Positions 44,815 through 53,545 of a stretch of 64,000 nt of DNA are shown in pieces. The position numbers were made by a program, and so were the translations under genes. The stretch's first letter is position 1. The number at the start of each line of letters is the position of its first letter. Location of the stretch: the NCBI GenBank assembly GCA_963836355.1, contig CAWIJO010000009.1, positions 222,925 through 286,924 on the forward strand, read 5' to 3'. The notes below the pieces were generated by a model. It did no database searches. It saw nothing but the letters and a program-made list of their open reading frames with translations, and was not told the DNA's origin. The stretch is from Palsa-506 sp963836355 (GTDB lineage: Bacteria; Actinomycetota; Actinomycetes; Streptosporangiales; Streptosporangiaceae).

Positions 44815-46103
44815 GTGGACGAGGGCGATCTGGCGGCTTTGCTGCGGCGGCATGCTTTGCGGCATTCGGTGCCGGGGGCGGCAATCGGGATCCTTCGCGG
44901 GGAGGCGGTCACGGCCGCCTGTTACGGAGCCGCGGACGTGACGACTGGCGAGCCGGTCACCTCCGGGACGCGCTTCAGCGCTGGCTCGTTGACCAAGTCG
45001 ATGGTCGCGACTGTGATCGCTGCTCTGGCGGAAACAGGCCGGTTGTCGCTTGATGACCCGGTGGCCGCGCACGTGCCGGAGCTGCGCGCAAGCGGCTGGG
45101 CCGGGCGCGCGACACTGCGCGACCTGCTTGCGAATCGTTCCGGGCTTCCGCTGCGCGCCGGGCTGGAGTTCGGCTTCGAGCGCCGGAAGGACCAAGACGA
45201 CGGCGCGCTGTCGCGGCTGGTGGCCGATGCCGCCACGGGCGGGCGTACGGGCGATTTCTGGTCGTACACCAACGTGGGCTGGTGCGTGCTCGGGCGGGTG
45301 ATCGAGACCGCGGCGGGCGCTGGGTGGGAGGAGGCCATGCGGCGCCACCTTTTCGACCGGGCGGGTATGAGTGAGACGGCCTTCGTGACGGGCGGCGCCC
45401 CAGGACGGCGCGCAAGGGGGCACGAGATCACCGCTGATGGCCCGGTACCGGCCGCGCCGCTGACCGAACGTGCGTATGGGCCGGCACCAGCGCCGTCACC
45501 ACAGTCACCGATCTGCTCCGGTTCGCCGCTTTGCACCTGCAGGACCCCTCGCTCGCCTCGTTGCGTGCTGTGCACGCGCAGGTCTCGATCTGCGGCTGGC
45601 TCGATGCCTGGTGCCTGGGCTGGGCCCGGTTCGACTGGGAGGGCGGCCCGGTGTGGGGGTGGGACGGCCTGGTCAACGGTGAGCGTTCATTCCTGCGGAT
45701 AGTGCCCGGGCAGCAGGCCGCTGTCGTGCTGATGACCAACAGCAGCACGGGGCGGGCGATGTACCGCTCGCTGTTCACCGATTTGATGCCACCGCTGTCC
45801 GGGATCAGCGTGCCGCCGCTGCGGCTGGCCGCATCACCGGGTGCGGCCGGGGACCTGTCGCGTTTCGCCGGCATCTACGCCTGGCCGGACCGGCGGGTTG
45901 ATGTCACGGTCACCGCGGACGGTCTGCTGATCTGCAGCGGGGGTGGCCAGACCGAGGCGCTCCCGCTCGATGAGCGGACCTTCCTGGTCGACCCCGCCGA
46001 TCCGGATAACCCGGCGGTGACGTTCGGGGCGTTCGGCGCCGCCGCTGAGCGGCCGCGGGTGCTCTACGACATGGTGTGGGGCCTTCCGCGTCTCGGCAGG
46101 TAA
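44815..46103 (+). pseudogene. Class C beta-lactamase-type serine hydrolase (one-base deletion)
   Basis: The first frame carries the active-site GSLTKS (Ser-x-x-Lys, about 58-63), DLLANRSGLPLRAG, and YTNVGWCVLG (Tyr-x-Asn). The second frame, from about 45482, carries LHLQDPSLASLRAVHA, CLGWARFDWEGGPVWGWDGL VNGERSFLRIVPGQQAAVVL MTNS (the HxG-like GWDG region) and a C-terminal lipocalin-like part. Adding one G at ccggca near 45482 gives AYGPGTSAVTTVTDLLRFAA and restores a protein of about 429 residues. Probable esterase/peptidase rather than a resistance enzyme. Confidence 0.85.
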
Positions 46104-46209
46104 CCGGGCGCTCGCTGCCACGCGACGCGGGGGCTCAACAGCGGCGGCGAGGAGGCGGATCGGCCTGGTTATGATCGGGCAGGCGCGCACGTGTCGGAGG
46201 GTCAGTTCG

Positions 46210-47073
46210 ATGCACATCGACGTGAATGGGACGAGGCTGTGGTTCGACGTGGATGGCCCGGTGCTGGTGCCGGACGGAAACCGGATGAGGCAGCGGCCGA
46301 CAGTGGTTCTGGTTCATGGCGGCCCGGGGGTCTACGACCACTCGTACTTCAAGCCGGACTTCGCCCGGCTCGCCGAGCTTGCCCAGGTCGTCTACCTCGA
46401 TCTGCGGGGGCACGGCCGGTCGGCCTGGGGTGAGGCAGACGGATGGAGTTTCCAGACATGCGCCGACGACGTCCGCGGCTTCTGTGACACGGCCGGGATA
46501 GCCAGGCCGGTCGTTTTCGGGCACTCGATGGGCGGGCCGATCGTGCTGCTCTACGGGGCGCGCCACCCCGGACATGCGGCTGGGCTCATCATCCAGTCCG
46601 GGTTCGCACGGTGGGACCCGCCGCGGATGGTCGAGTGTTTCCGCCGCGTCGCGGGCGACGAGGTCGCGCAGATCGCACGGCGCAGCTACGCCGGCGAGGA
46701 TGTACCCGACGAGGAGTGGGCGCGTGTCTTTGCCGCCTTCGGCCCCCAGCGCCCTGATGAAGAGCGCGAGGCCCGCACGCCAAAAAACCTCGAGCTCAAC
46801 TCGCACGGGATGGAACTCATCCGCCGGCTCGACATCGTCGATCAGCTGAGCCGTGTCGACACGCCGACGCTCGTCTGCGTCGGCGAGCTCGACCCCGTCA
46901 CACCCGCCGGCGCCGCCGAAGAGATCGCCGCCGCCCTGCCCGAAGGCACCGCCCAGCTCAAGATCATCAACGGGGCAGGCCACTTCACATGGAAGGACGC
47001 CCCAGACCGTTACTGGCCGATCATCACCGAATTCATCACCAGCACGATCGGACGCGTACTCGCCGAGACGTAG
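46210..47073 (+). CDS. Alpha/beta hydrolase (proline iminopeptidase-like)
   Basis: 287 residues. Oxyanion motif HGGPGVYDHSYF, LDLRGHGRSAWG, nucleophile elbow GHSMGGP, acid in VCVGELDPVTP and His in NGAGHFTWKD: a complete triad. The HGGPG motif and overall layout match peptidase S33 (prolyl aminopeptidase), although many such proteins are esterases. ATG 46210 has ggaggg upstream; ATG 46171 is less likely. Follows the beta-lactamase-like gene by about 100 bp on the same strand. Confidence 0.92.
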   Translation: MHIDVNGTRLWFDVDGPVLVPDGNRMRQRPTVVLVHGGPGVYDHSYFKPDFARLAELAQVVYLDLRGHGRSAWGEADGWSFQTCADDVRGFCDTAGIARPVVFGHSMGGPIVLLYGARHPGHAAGLIIQSGFARWDPPRMVECFRRVAGDEVAQIARRSYAGEDVPDEEWARVFAAFGPQRPDEEREARTPKNLELNSHGMELIRRLDIVDQLSRVDTPTLVCVGELDPVTPAGAAEEIAAALPEGTAQLKIINGAGHFTWKDAPDRYWPIITEFITSTIGRVLAET

Positions 47074-47870
47074 CCCCGCGCACACGATCTGGAACGCCGC
47101 GCGGCATTTCTGCACATCGGCGTTACCAGGGCGTTGGGCGCGAAGTGCAGGAGGGCATACAGAGCACCCGGATCTGCACAATCGCCGGTCTTCCCGAGCG
47201 TGACTGCACAGCTATGTCAGCAACGGGAATGCAGCCGCCGGCCTCGGCAAGCGAGCAATGCCGGCAGGAGGCGCAATACCCTTAGAGGCACAATGTTGCC
47301 GTACAAGCCAGCGACCCGGGACTCGGCAGCGGTCTCGTCCGTGTGCCCCGGATGTGCCCTGGGAAGGCGTCGCCGGGGTACCCTGCCTACGCCATGCAGG
47401 TCCGGCCGCGAGCAAGAACGCTGTCAAGCAGCGGTTGACATCTGACCCCCTCGATACCAGCTCGGCAAGATACCTGGGTCACCTCCCCAGCATCGCGTCG
47501 CGGGCTCTCGCCGTGCCACTCCAGTATGCGAACTAATATTCGAGTTGTCGAGAGTGCGAACCCAGCCTTCTGATCCGTAGAAATTTGCGGGTGCATGCGC
47601 TACCTGCTCACATGCTTGTTGACCTGCCAGAATGGTGCTCAACAATGCTTAATGAGTGGCGGCGTTGAGCGCTGTTGTGCGGCCAAACCCGGCCAGCGTG
47701 GCTGACTAAGCATGGCATCCTGCTCGTCGACCGACTGTCAAGTCGGAGATGACGGCCGGAACAGTGCTGGCCTTGTTGGTCGGCGACATCGGGTGAGCAG
47801 GTTTGTAGGCAGGGACGGCTCCGAGCAGCGTACCGTAGCGCACCCCATCGGTCAGATTTAATGCAGCAGA
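47074..47870. other. Long non-coding region
   Basis: About 800 bp without a gene. The only recognisable item is a tRNA-Arg-like 3' fragment at 47547-47582. Base composition falls to the right of it (agatttaatgcagcagattacttg). Confidence 0.5.
47547..47582 (-). other. tRNA-Arg-like 3' fragment (possible attachment-site scar)
   Basis: On the minus strand the sequence ctacggatcagaaggctggg followed by ttcgcactc resembles the anticodon loop, extra arm and T arm of bacterial tRNA-Arg (ACG). The T arm does not pair well and the T-loop A58 is replaced, and no acceptor or D arm is present, so it is not a functional tRNA. The 3' ends of tRNA genes are standard integrase target sites. Confidence 0.4.
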
Positions 47871-47948
47871 TTACTTGTCGCCGATGACGCGCAATACCAG
47901 AACAACTACCACGATGAGCACAACTATGATTCCTGCGCCGATGACCAT
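47871..47948 (-). CDS. 25-residue single-helix membrane peptide
   Basis: MVIGAGIIVVLIVVVVLVLR VIGDK from ATG 47948, preceded by gaggggg. It is almost entirely one transmembrane helix ending in a charged tail. Too short for most gene finders. Small hydrophobic peptides of this kind can be toxins or membrane-complex subunits; nothing here decides which. Confidence 0.45.
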   Translation of the reverse strand: MVIGAGIIVVLIVVVVLVLRVIGDK

Positions 47949-48060
47949 ACGGCCCCCTCTACTCTTGAACGGGATGCTAGCAGGCCACCCGCAAGCATGC
48001 CCGGAGTAAGACGCCGCCCCCTGATTCCGCCCTCGTCCTCCTGATAGGCGCCCGGTCTTG

Positions 48061-48118
48061 CCGCGCAAGATCACACTCAAGGGCGGCGCGGAGCGCCCTT
48101 TACTGTGATCTTGCGCGG
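48061..48118. repeat. 58-nt two-step hairpin
   Basis: Outer stem ccgcgcaagatcaca / tgtgatcttgcgcgg (15 bp, perfect), a 3x3 internal loop, inner stem aagggcg / cgccctt (7 bp) and an 8-nt loop. The word gtgatcttg also occurs at the ends of transposase genes near 24385, 34483 and 52181, so this may be two fused IS ends or a miniature element. A bidirectional terminator is the alternative. Confidence 0.6.
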
Positions 48119-48407
48119 TGAGAGCATGTCCGGCGTGAGGAGAACGGCCCGGCCAGCTCTTGCCGGCGTGGTCATCGTGGGTGAGTTGCGGACGGGACTG
48201 CCTGCCTACGGGAGCGGGGGCAGCCGACCGGCAGCAGCGCCGTACCCGGAGGGCTCCCGCCCATAGGGCGCGGCAGGCTGCCGCCCCGGAGCAGGCGAGC
48301 CCCTTGCTACCCGTCCGGCTATTGGCAGCTCTCCCCCTTGCGCAGGCTCGCGACCCTTGAAAAGTTTGTGAAGAAGGTCCTCACACCGCATACGCGCGCC
48401 CGCCTGA
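48119..48407. other. Intergenic, nothing recognised
   Basis: About 290 bp downstream of the anti-sigma-like gene; no motif-bearing frame on either strand. Confidence 0.4.
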
Positions 48408-48818
48408 TTACGAGTGGTCGGGCCAGTCGAATCTTGCCCAGATGGTGCGGGCTGCGTGGTCGCCTTCGATGCTCCAGTCGGCAGCGAGGGCACGGATTAT
48501 GTCGAGTCCGTGGTGTCGGGTTGGGTCGCTCGTAGCTGGGGTCCAGGGGCCGCCGTTGTCCTCGACCTCGATCCAGGCGCAATGGCCTGGGTCGATCTTG
48601 GCCCGGGCGGTGAACCTGCCACCGGGCAGGCGAGAGCTGCTGTGAACGGCAGTGTTGGCCGCAAGCTCGGAGGCGCAGAGGATCACGTCATCGGCCATCG
48701 GGCAGTCACCAAGTAACACACGCAGGTCGGCACGGACAGCGCTGATGTGCTCGGCCTCGCCGGGGTAGGTGACACCGCTAGTGCGCAGCGCGAGCGCTCG
48801 GGGTGCTGGAGTAGGCAT
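48408..48818 (-). CDS. HATPase_c_2 ATP-binding protein (RsbW/anti-sigma-like)
   Basis: About 136 residues from ATG 48818: a GHKL ATPase fold with the N-box ILCASELAANTAVHS, G1 box WIEVEDNGGPW and HHGLDIIRALAADWSIEG. Typical of the numerous Streptomyces RsbW-like serine kinases that bind sigma factors or anti-anti-sigma factors. No partner sigma or STAS gene is adjacent. Divergent from the ABM/XRE-TPR pair; the gap contains repeated operator-like sites. Confidence 0.85.
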   Translation of the reverse strand: MPTPAPRALALRTSGVTYPGEAEHISAVRADLRVLLGDCPMADDVILCASELAANTAVHSSSRLPGGRFTARAKIDPGHCAWIEVEDNGGPWTPATSDPTRHHGLDIIRALAADWSIEGDHAARTIWARFDWPDHS

Positions 48819-48864
48819 GAGTCCTCGCTGGTGACGCCGGTTCACGATCTCTGTCGATGCTGAA

Positions 48865-48915
48865 CGTACTTTGTGTACGTGCATCGTATGATGAGTACGT
48901 GTTACTTCGTGTACC
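48865..48915. promoter_or_regulatory. Repeated operator-like sites in a divergent promoter
   Basis: cgtactttgtgtacg (48865-48879) is a palindrome with 5-bp arms. A near copy of its right part, tacttcgtgtacc (48903-48915), matches 11 of 13 positions. A related palindrome acgtattctgggtacgt lies just after the XRE-TPR gene at 50506-50522. Their position suits autoregulation by the XRE protein and co-control of the divergent ATPase gene. Confidence 0.55.
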
Positions 48916-48965
48916 GGTGCAGCACATTGGGTGCGAGCATGGCGTCACGCGGTTGGAGGAAGATG

Positions 48966-49274
48966 ATGTTCGGTCTGTGCGTGCGCTTCACGTGCAAGGA
49001 CGAGGCCAGTGCCGAGGCTTACGACCGGCTGGTAGCCGAGACCATCGAAGCCATCAAGACAGGCGAGCCCGGAACGCTCGTATATGCCTCCCACCTGGTG
49101 GCCGGCCAGCCGCTGCAGCGGATCTTCTACGAGCTGTATGCCGACAGGGCAGCGTTCGAGGCGCACGAGGCCGCGCCGCACACCCGCCGCTACCTCGCCG
49201 AGCGGGATCAGTACCTGGCCGCTACGGAGGTTGACTGGCTGACCTTGCAGACCGGCAAGGGCACAGGCGGGTGA
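48966..49274 (+). CDS. Antibiotic biosynthesis monooxygenase (ABM)-domain protein
   Basis: 102 residues: MFGLCVRFTCKDEASAEAYD RLVAETIEAIKTGEPGTLVY ASHLVAG, RIFYELYADRAAFEAHEAAP HTRRYLAERDQYL. Dimeric ferredoxin-like ABM fold. ATG 48966 lies six bases after ggagg; ATG 48963 is possible. Its stop overlaps the next gene's GTG by four bases, so it is tightly coupled to an XRE regulator. Whether it is an enzyme or a ligand-binding partner is unknown. Confidence 0.85.
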   Translation: MFGLCVRFTCKDEASAEAYDRLVAETIEAIKTGEPGTLVYASHLVAGQPLQRIFYELYADRAAFEAHEAAPHTRRYLAERDQYLAATEVDWLTLQTGKGTGG

Positions 49275-50488
49275 GCCCCCCGGACTACCAGCAGGCCCTG
49301 GGCCGGAAGATCGCCGCTGAACGGCGTCGCCGTGGCCTGTCGCAGCCCGAGCTGGCCAGGATGATCGACCGGTCGGTGGCCTGGGTCTCCCAGGTCGAGC
49401 GCGGCGTCCGCAAAGTCGACCGCATGTCAGTGCTGGAGACCCTGGCCGCCGCGCTGGAAGTCCCGCTCGCCGAACTCGCCGCCGAGGCACCTGTCGTCGC
49501 CGCAGTGACCGAGGAGCCGCCTGGTGCGGCTGGGCTGCGCCTGGTTCTGTCCGGTGTCTATTCGCTGCGGGCCATGCTGAACGGCCGCCGCTCCCCCGCG
49601 GTGAGCACGCTTCGCACGAAGGCACGCAAGGTGTGGGAGCTGACCCGCGCCGGGCGCTACACCGACCTGACCGACCTCCTGGGCAGCCTGGTCCCCGACC
49701 TGGGAACCGCCGCTCGCGCGCTGCCAGAGGACCAGCGGCCCGAGGTGCTAGAGCTGATGGCCGGGACCTACCAGGCCTGCTCGGCTGCACTGGCCAAGCT
49801 CGGCGAACCCGAGGCCGCGTGGATCGCTGCCGACCGCGCAATGGCAGCCGCCGAGCGAGCGGGTAACCCGATGCTGGTGGCCGCCGGGGCGTTCCGGCTG
49901 GTGTTCGTGTTCCTGGCCGCCCGCCACTACGGCCAGGCCGAAGAGACCGCCCGCACCGCAGCCGACGCCCTACGGCAGCTGGCCGACGGCGGCGATCCGC
50001 AGGCCATGTCGCTGCGAGGCGGCCTGACCCTGCAGCGCGCCGTCATCGCCGCCCGCCTGAATGACCCTGACGACGCCTACCGTCACCTTGAACGGGCCAG
50101 CCAGATCGCCGAGCGGCTCGGCGAGGGACGCAACGACTACAACACCGAGTTCGGTCCCGCCAACGTGGGACTATATGAGATCGCGGTCGCCGTCGAGCTG
50201 GGCGATGCGGGCCGCGCCCTGCGCACCGCCGCCACCGTGGACACCACCGGGCTGTCAGCCGAACGGCGCGCCAGGATGCTTATCGACGTAGCCCGCGCCC
50301 ACGCCCAGCGCCGCCAGGTCCACGAGGCAGTCGCCGCACTACGCAAGGCCGAGGAGATCACGCCCGAACAAGTCCGCAGCCACGACCTGGTCCGCCAGCT
50401 CGTCTCCGACCTGCTCACCATGCAAGACCCGCCATCCAGCGAGCTACGCGACCTAGCCGGACGGCTGACCGCCAGAGCATCAGCCTGA
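49271..50488 (+). CDS. XRE regulator with TPR-like repeats
   Basis: 405 residues. N-terminal HTH: LGRKIAAERRRRGLSQPELA RMIDRSVAWVSQVERGVRKV D. The C-terminal about 300 residues are helical TPR-like repeats (EPEAAWIAADRAMAAAERAG NP, DDAYRHLERASQIAERLGEG RND, HEAVAALRKAEEITPEQVRS HDLVRQLV). The layout is that of RRNPP-like or Streptomyces XRE-TPR regulators that respond to a small ligand or protein. Intact, second gene of the ABM operon. Confidence 0.9.
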   Translation: MSPPDYQQALGRKIAAERRRRGLSQPELARMIDRSVAWVSQVERGVRKVDRMSVLETLAAALEVPLAELAAEAPVVAAVTEEPPGAAGLRLVLSGVYSLRAMLNGRRSPAVSTLRTKARKVWELTRAGRYTDLTDLLGSLVPDLGTAARALPEDQRPEVLELMAGTYQACSAALAKLGEPEAAWIAADRAMAAAERAGNPMLVAAGAFRLVFVFLAARHYGQAEETARTAADALRQLADGGDPQAMSLRGGLTLQRAVIAARLNDPDDAYRHLERASQIAERLGEGRNDYNTEFGPANVGLYEIAVAVELGDAGRALRTAATVDTTGLSAERRARMLIDVARAHAQRRQVHEAVAALRKAEEITPEQVRSHDLVRQLVSDLLTMQDPPSSELRDLAGRLTARASA

Positions 50489-50599
50489 TATCAAGTGTAT
50501 TAGCAACGTATTCTGGGTACGTGTCACATCGAGGACCAAGCGACCTCCCCCATCGAGGGATGACCGTGCAGACACCGGGCCGGTAAGCACCAGGTGCCC

Positions 50600-50832
50600 G
50601 GTCACGGTGCCAAAGCCGGCACTTCCCGTCCGACGGCGACGCGGTCGCCAGGCTGCTGTGGCTGGCGATCACCAGCATCGAGGACAAGCGCTCCCGCGAG
50701 CGAGCCGGCAGAAGGCGCACAACGGGCAAGCGCAGCAATCAGCCCGCACGCCCCATCGAAGGACAACGCGTCATGGGATGGCGCGAAGCACTCAACGAAC
50801 CCGGCCTCGCCGACCCAGGACGAAGCAGGTAA
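50600..50832 (+). pseudogene. IS256-family transposase, C-terminal fragment
   Basis: HFPSDGDAVARLLWLAITSI EDKRSRERAGRRR then IEGQRVMGWREALNE. The HFP..DAV.KLLWLAI.NIEDKR pattern and the closing WxxALxxLAxxYPxR motif are typical of the IS256 end. Here the last residues are altered (NEPGLADPG). None of the catalytic DDE residues remain. Confidence 0.7.
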
Positions 50833-51398
50833 AAACGGAAACCAGACCAAAACTAAAAGATCTTTACACACCTGAGGTTACAAGCTCTTCAGGCGGGAAA
50901 AAGTACCTGATGATATGTCGCTGACCTGCAGATACGCGGTCCTGAGTGGTCTGGAATGGTCCCCAGTGGCGTGGTCGATGGCTCCCATTTAGTCTCCCAC
51001 CGAGCCTCAAGATCTTTTGTTGTTCGAACCTCGAACATGCTCAAGGAGCCGGAGCGAACTTTGACCAGGACCTGTGCCACCCGGGACTCGGTCGTGTCGT
51101 TGACCTACCCGTTTCGCCTGCGCGGCTGGTACGGGGCTGGCTGTCCGGAGAACTCACTGGCCTCGGGCACAAGAGTGCGCCCTCCAGTCGCCGGACCTCC
51201 CCCTGGGTGACGGAGGTGCCGCCCGCCGTTTCGGCCGGATCCGCTGTCCGGGCCGCCCGACTCCGTCGGCGATGCGTCCGCGTCACAGCGGGACTCAGCT
51301 GGACGCCATCGGGTCCTGGGCACCACCCCGCCGCCGACGACATGGCCTCTGAACTGCGCGTTAAGGGGGGCGATCCGCGCGGTAGCACCCGGTCTCTG
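50833..51398. other. Non-coding, nothing recognised
   Basis: About 570 bp between the IS256 fragment and the vapBC promoter. A minus-strand frame at 50889-51080 is somewhat protein-like (MFEVRTTKDLEARWETKWEP) but has no family or ribosome site that I can defend. Confidence 0.35.
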
Positions 51399-51424
51399 GC
51401 ATATATGCATGCTAATGTATGTGC
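51399..51424. promoter_or_regulatory. vapBC operator/promoter region
   Basis: The perfect palindrome gcatatatgc (51399-51408) and the related words atgcatgc and atgtatgtgcat lie directly before the antitoxin ATG (51425). This AT-rich palindromic site is the expected place for VapB autoregulation. Confidence 0.5.
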
Positions 51425-51661
51425 ATGTTGACCCACCGGCTGCAGATTCTCATTGACGATGAGCGCTACGAGCGAGTTCGCGCTCTCGCTCGGCAGCGCG
51501 GTACATCCGTCGCCACCGTAATACGGGAGGCGCTCGACCGTGGCCTGCCCGCGACGCAACGCAGGCGAGCCGCCGCTGCCCGGCGCATCCTCGATGCGGC
51601 ACCGATGGAGGTTGGCGATCTGCTGACCGAACTAGATGAACTCCGCGGACGTCACGCGTGA
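51425..51661 (+). CDS. VapB-like ribbon-helix-helix antitoxin
   Basis: 78 residues: MLTHRLQILIDDERYERVRA LARQRGTSVATVIREALDRG L is an RHH DNA-binding domain. The tail (AAARRILDAAPMEVGDLLTE LDELRGRHA) is the toxin-neutralising segment. It overlaps vapC by four bases (GTGA). Intact. Confidence 0.9.
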   Translation: MLTHRLQILIDDERYERVRALARQRGTSVATVIREALDRGLPATQRRRAAAARRILDAAPMEVGDLLTELDELRGRHA

Positions 51662-52098
51662 TCGTCCTTGACACGACGGTCCTGGTCTACGCGGTCGGCG
51701 CCGATCATCCGTCGCGCGAGCCATGCCAGCAGCTCGTCCGCGCAATAGCAAGCGGAACGATCCTGGCGACCACCACTATCGAAGTCATCCAGGAGTTCAC
51801 TCAGGTCCGCGCTCGCCGCCGTCACCGGAAAGACGCTGCGGATCTTGCCCGTGACTACATCGAGTTGCTGTCGCCGCTTCTTATCGTCGAGGAGACTGAC
51901 CTGCGCGAAGGGCTACGCCTGTTCGAGGAAGGAGCGGGCTTCGGCTCGTTCGACGCGGTCCTGGCCGCAGCGGCCCATGCGGCAGGAGCTGAGGCGCTCG
52001 TGTCGGCAGACACCGGGTTCTCCGGTATCGCGGCCATCCACCATGTCGTCCCTGACGCCGATGGCGTTCGAGGGCTGCTGGCCGCCACAGAAGTATAG
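51658..52098 (+). CDS. VapC-like PIN-domain toxin
   Basis: 146 residues. PIN acidic residues: Asp in IVLDTTVLVYAVG, Glu in TTTIEVIQEF, Asp in GFGSFDAVLAAAA and Asp in LVSADTGFSG. A complete Mg-dependent ribonuclease fold. Co-translated with the antitoxin; the only toxin-antitoxin pair in the window with both genes intact. Confidence 0.92.
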   Translation: MIVLDTTVLVYAVGADHPSREPCQQLVRAIASGTILATTTIEVIQEFTQVRARRRHRKDAADLARDYIELLSPLLIVEETDLREGLRLFEEGAGFGSFDAVLAAAAHAAGAEALVSADTGFSGIAAIHHVVPDADGVRGLLAATEV

Positions 52099-52200
52099 GC
52101 CGCGGGGATGGCTCGCGGCGGCCCTGTGGGGCTCGATTAATCGATCTGGCCTGGTCAGACCAGCGGGCTGGGATCATCGCTGAGTGATCTTGTCAGTCGT

Positions 52201-52789
52201 CTACCTCGTCGTGCGCTGTCTGCTCGGCTGCAGCCCGCGGGTACCGGTCTCGGCCAGGGCCATCAGCCGCAGGGTGGGATACCCCGCGAAGCCCACCCGG
52301 GAGCGGATCCGCCCGATCCACGACCGGTTCCGGTCAGTGTCGGGGACCTTCAGGGAGTTCAGGCCATCGAAAGCGACCGTGCGCAGCCCGGCGAAACAGA
52401 CTCCCGGGGTGCGTGGCCAGGCCAGCGGCCCGGCTACCACCTCGAACAGCGCTTTCACCGGCGCTGGCCCGAGGCGGCGGCGCAGGTCCCGCAGGGCCTT
52501 CTCCGACGGGGACGGCACGTCCAGCCCAGCCAGCCCCGCGGTGAGCTTAGCCCAGACCCGCACATAGCCCAGCCGCGGGAACATCGCCAGCGTGAGCAGG
52601 AAATACACCCCCGTCCGGGACGGCAGGGCCCGCAGCCTGCGCTGCACCGTCCTGGTCTGCTCCAGGACGTCATCGACGAGCTCGAACGGCAGGTACCGCG
52701 TCAATTCACCCAGGTGGCCCGGGGCATAGACCCCGGCGGCAGCTGTGACGGCGCGGGTGATCGTGGCAGTGGCAGACTGAACGCTCAAC
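52201..52789 (-). pseudogene. IS4-family transposase, N-terminal fragment
   Basis: YAPGHLGELTRYLPFELVDD VLEQTRTVQRRLRALPSRTG VYFLLTLAMFPRLGYVRVWA KLTAGLAGLDVPSPSEKALR DLRRRLGPAPVKALFEVVAG, then AGLRTVAFDGLNSLKVPDTD with the first catalytic Asp. The protein stops soon after ALAETGTRGL, losing the second Asp and Glu. The region just beyond (gagtgatcttgtc) resembles the KIT-stop end of the IS4 transposase at 34480, so the element seems internally deleted. Confidence 0.8.
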
Positions 52790-52845
52790 GGGACCTCTGG
52801 TATCTGGAAGATCTTGGCGGATTGACCTGATCTACCAGAGGTCCC
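52790..52845. repeat. 13-bp inverted repeat at the IS4 fragment's right side
   Basis: gggacctctggta (52790-52802) and taccagaggtccc (52833-52845) are perfect reverse complements around a 30-bp loop, immediately upstream of the transposase start. Likely a protective hairpin or promoter operator of the element. Confidence 0.7.
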
Positions 52846-53159
52846 GTCTCCTGCCAGCCACAACACGCCGTGCAAGATCTACTTGACTATGCCGCCACAC
52901 GCCTAACTACGCGGCATTGACCGCGCAGCGGCTTGGCCTTGACTCGGCGGACTCGGTAGAGATCATCGTGCAGCGAGGAGGACAGTAGTCCCAGCTTGGA
53001 AGGCTGCGACTGCCCCTGCCAAGACCAGCGATTATCCAGGTGGCAGGCTGGCCGGTTGTCCCGTGAGCGACCGCGATTACCCGCCTCTGACCGCCCTATC
53101 GGGCATGCAACTGGCCCGGACAGATCTACTGCTTACCTGCTCTTGGTCTTGCAAGCACA

Positions 53160-53530
53160 GGGGGGGCGACATCCACGACCAGGCGCCAGGCAAGCCGTTC
53201 GATGCGATCGTCCAGCGGCTGGTCTTGATGCATGTGCCTGACCCGCCAGAGGTGTTGCGGCGGCTGGCCGCGGCCCTGCGCCCTGGCGGGCTTGTCGTGC
53301 CGGCAGAAATGGATCTTGCGATAGCACGGTGGCTGCCAGCGACTCCACTTGCGAGCGAGGCATTAGCCTGGCTGGTGGAAGCGTTCCCCAAGGCCGGGAT
53401 TCCCACGCTGGGCCCCCGGAGAATGGCCCACAGCCGTGGAGGCGGGCTGCGCCCGCTGGGGATGATCGGAATCCAGCCGCACTTCGGGCCCGGTGATCCT
53501 GCCGGTGTCGGCAGGACCTCGGCGGACAGG
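53160..53530 (+). pseudogene. Class I SAM methyltransferase fragment
   Basis: FDAIVQRLVLMHVPDPPEVL RRLAAALRPGGLVVPAEMDL AIARWLPATPLASEALAWLV EAF, AGIPTLGPR, LRPLGMIGIQPHFGPGDP. These are motifs post-II to the C-terminal part of a methyltransferase. The SAM-binding motif I is missing, and the middle shows an indel. It runs straight into the transposase fragment at 53546. Confidence 0.65.
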
Positions 53531-53545
53531 CAGACCGGGTCAAGT

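Noticed and set aside
44815..46103. Serine hydrolase considered as a beta-lactam resistance gene
   Set aside because: Class C-like esterases with a C-terminal lipocalin-like domain are common and rarely resistance enzymes; also frameshifted.
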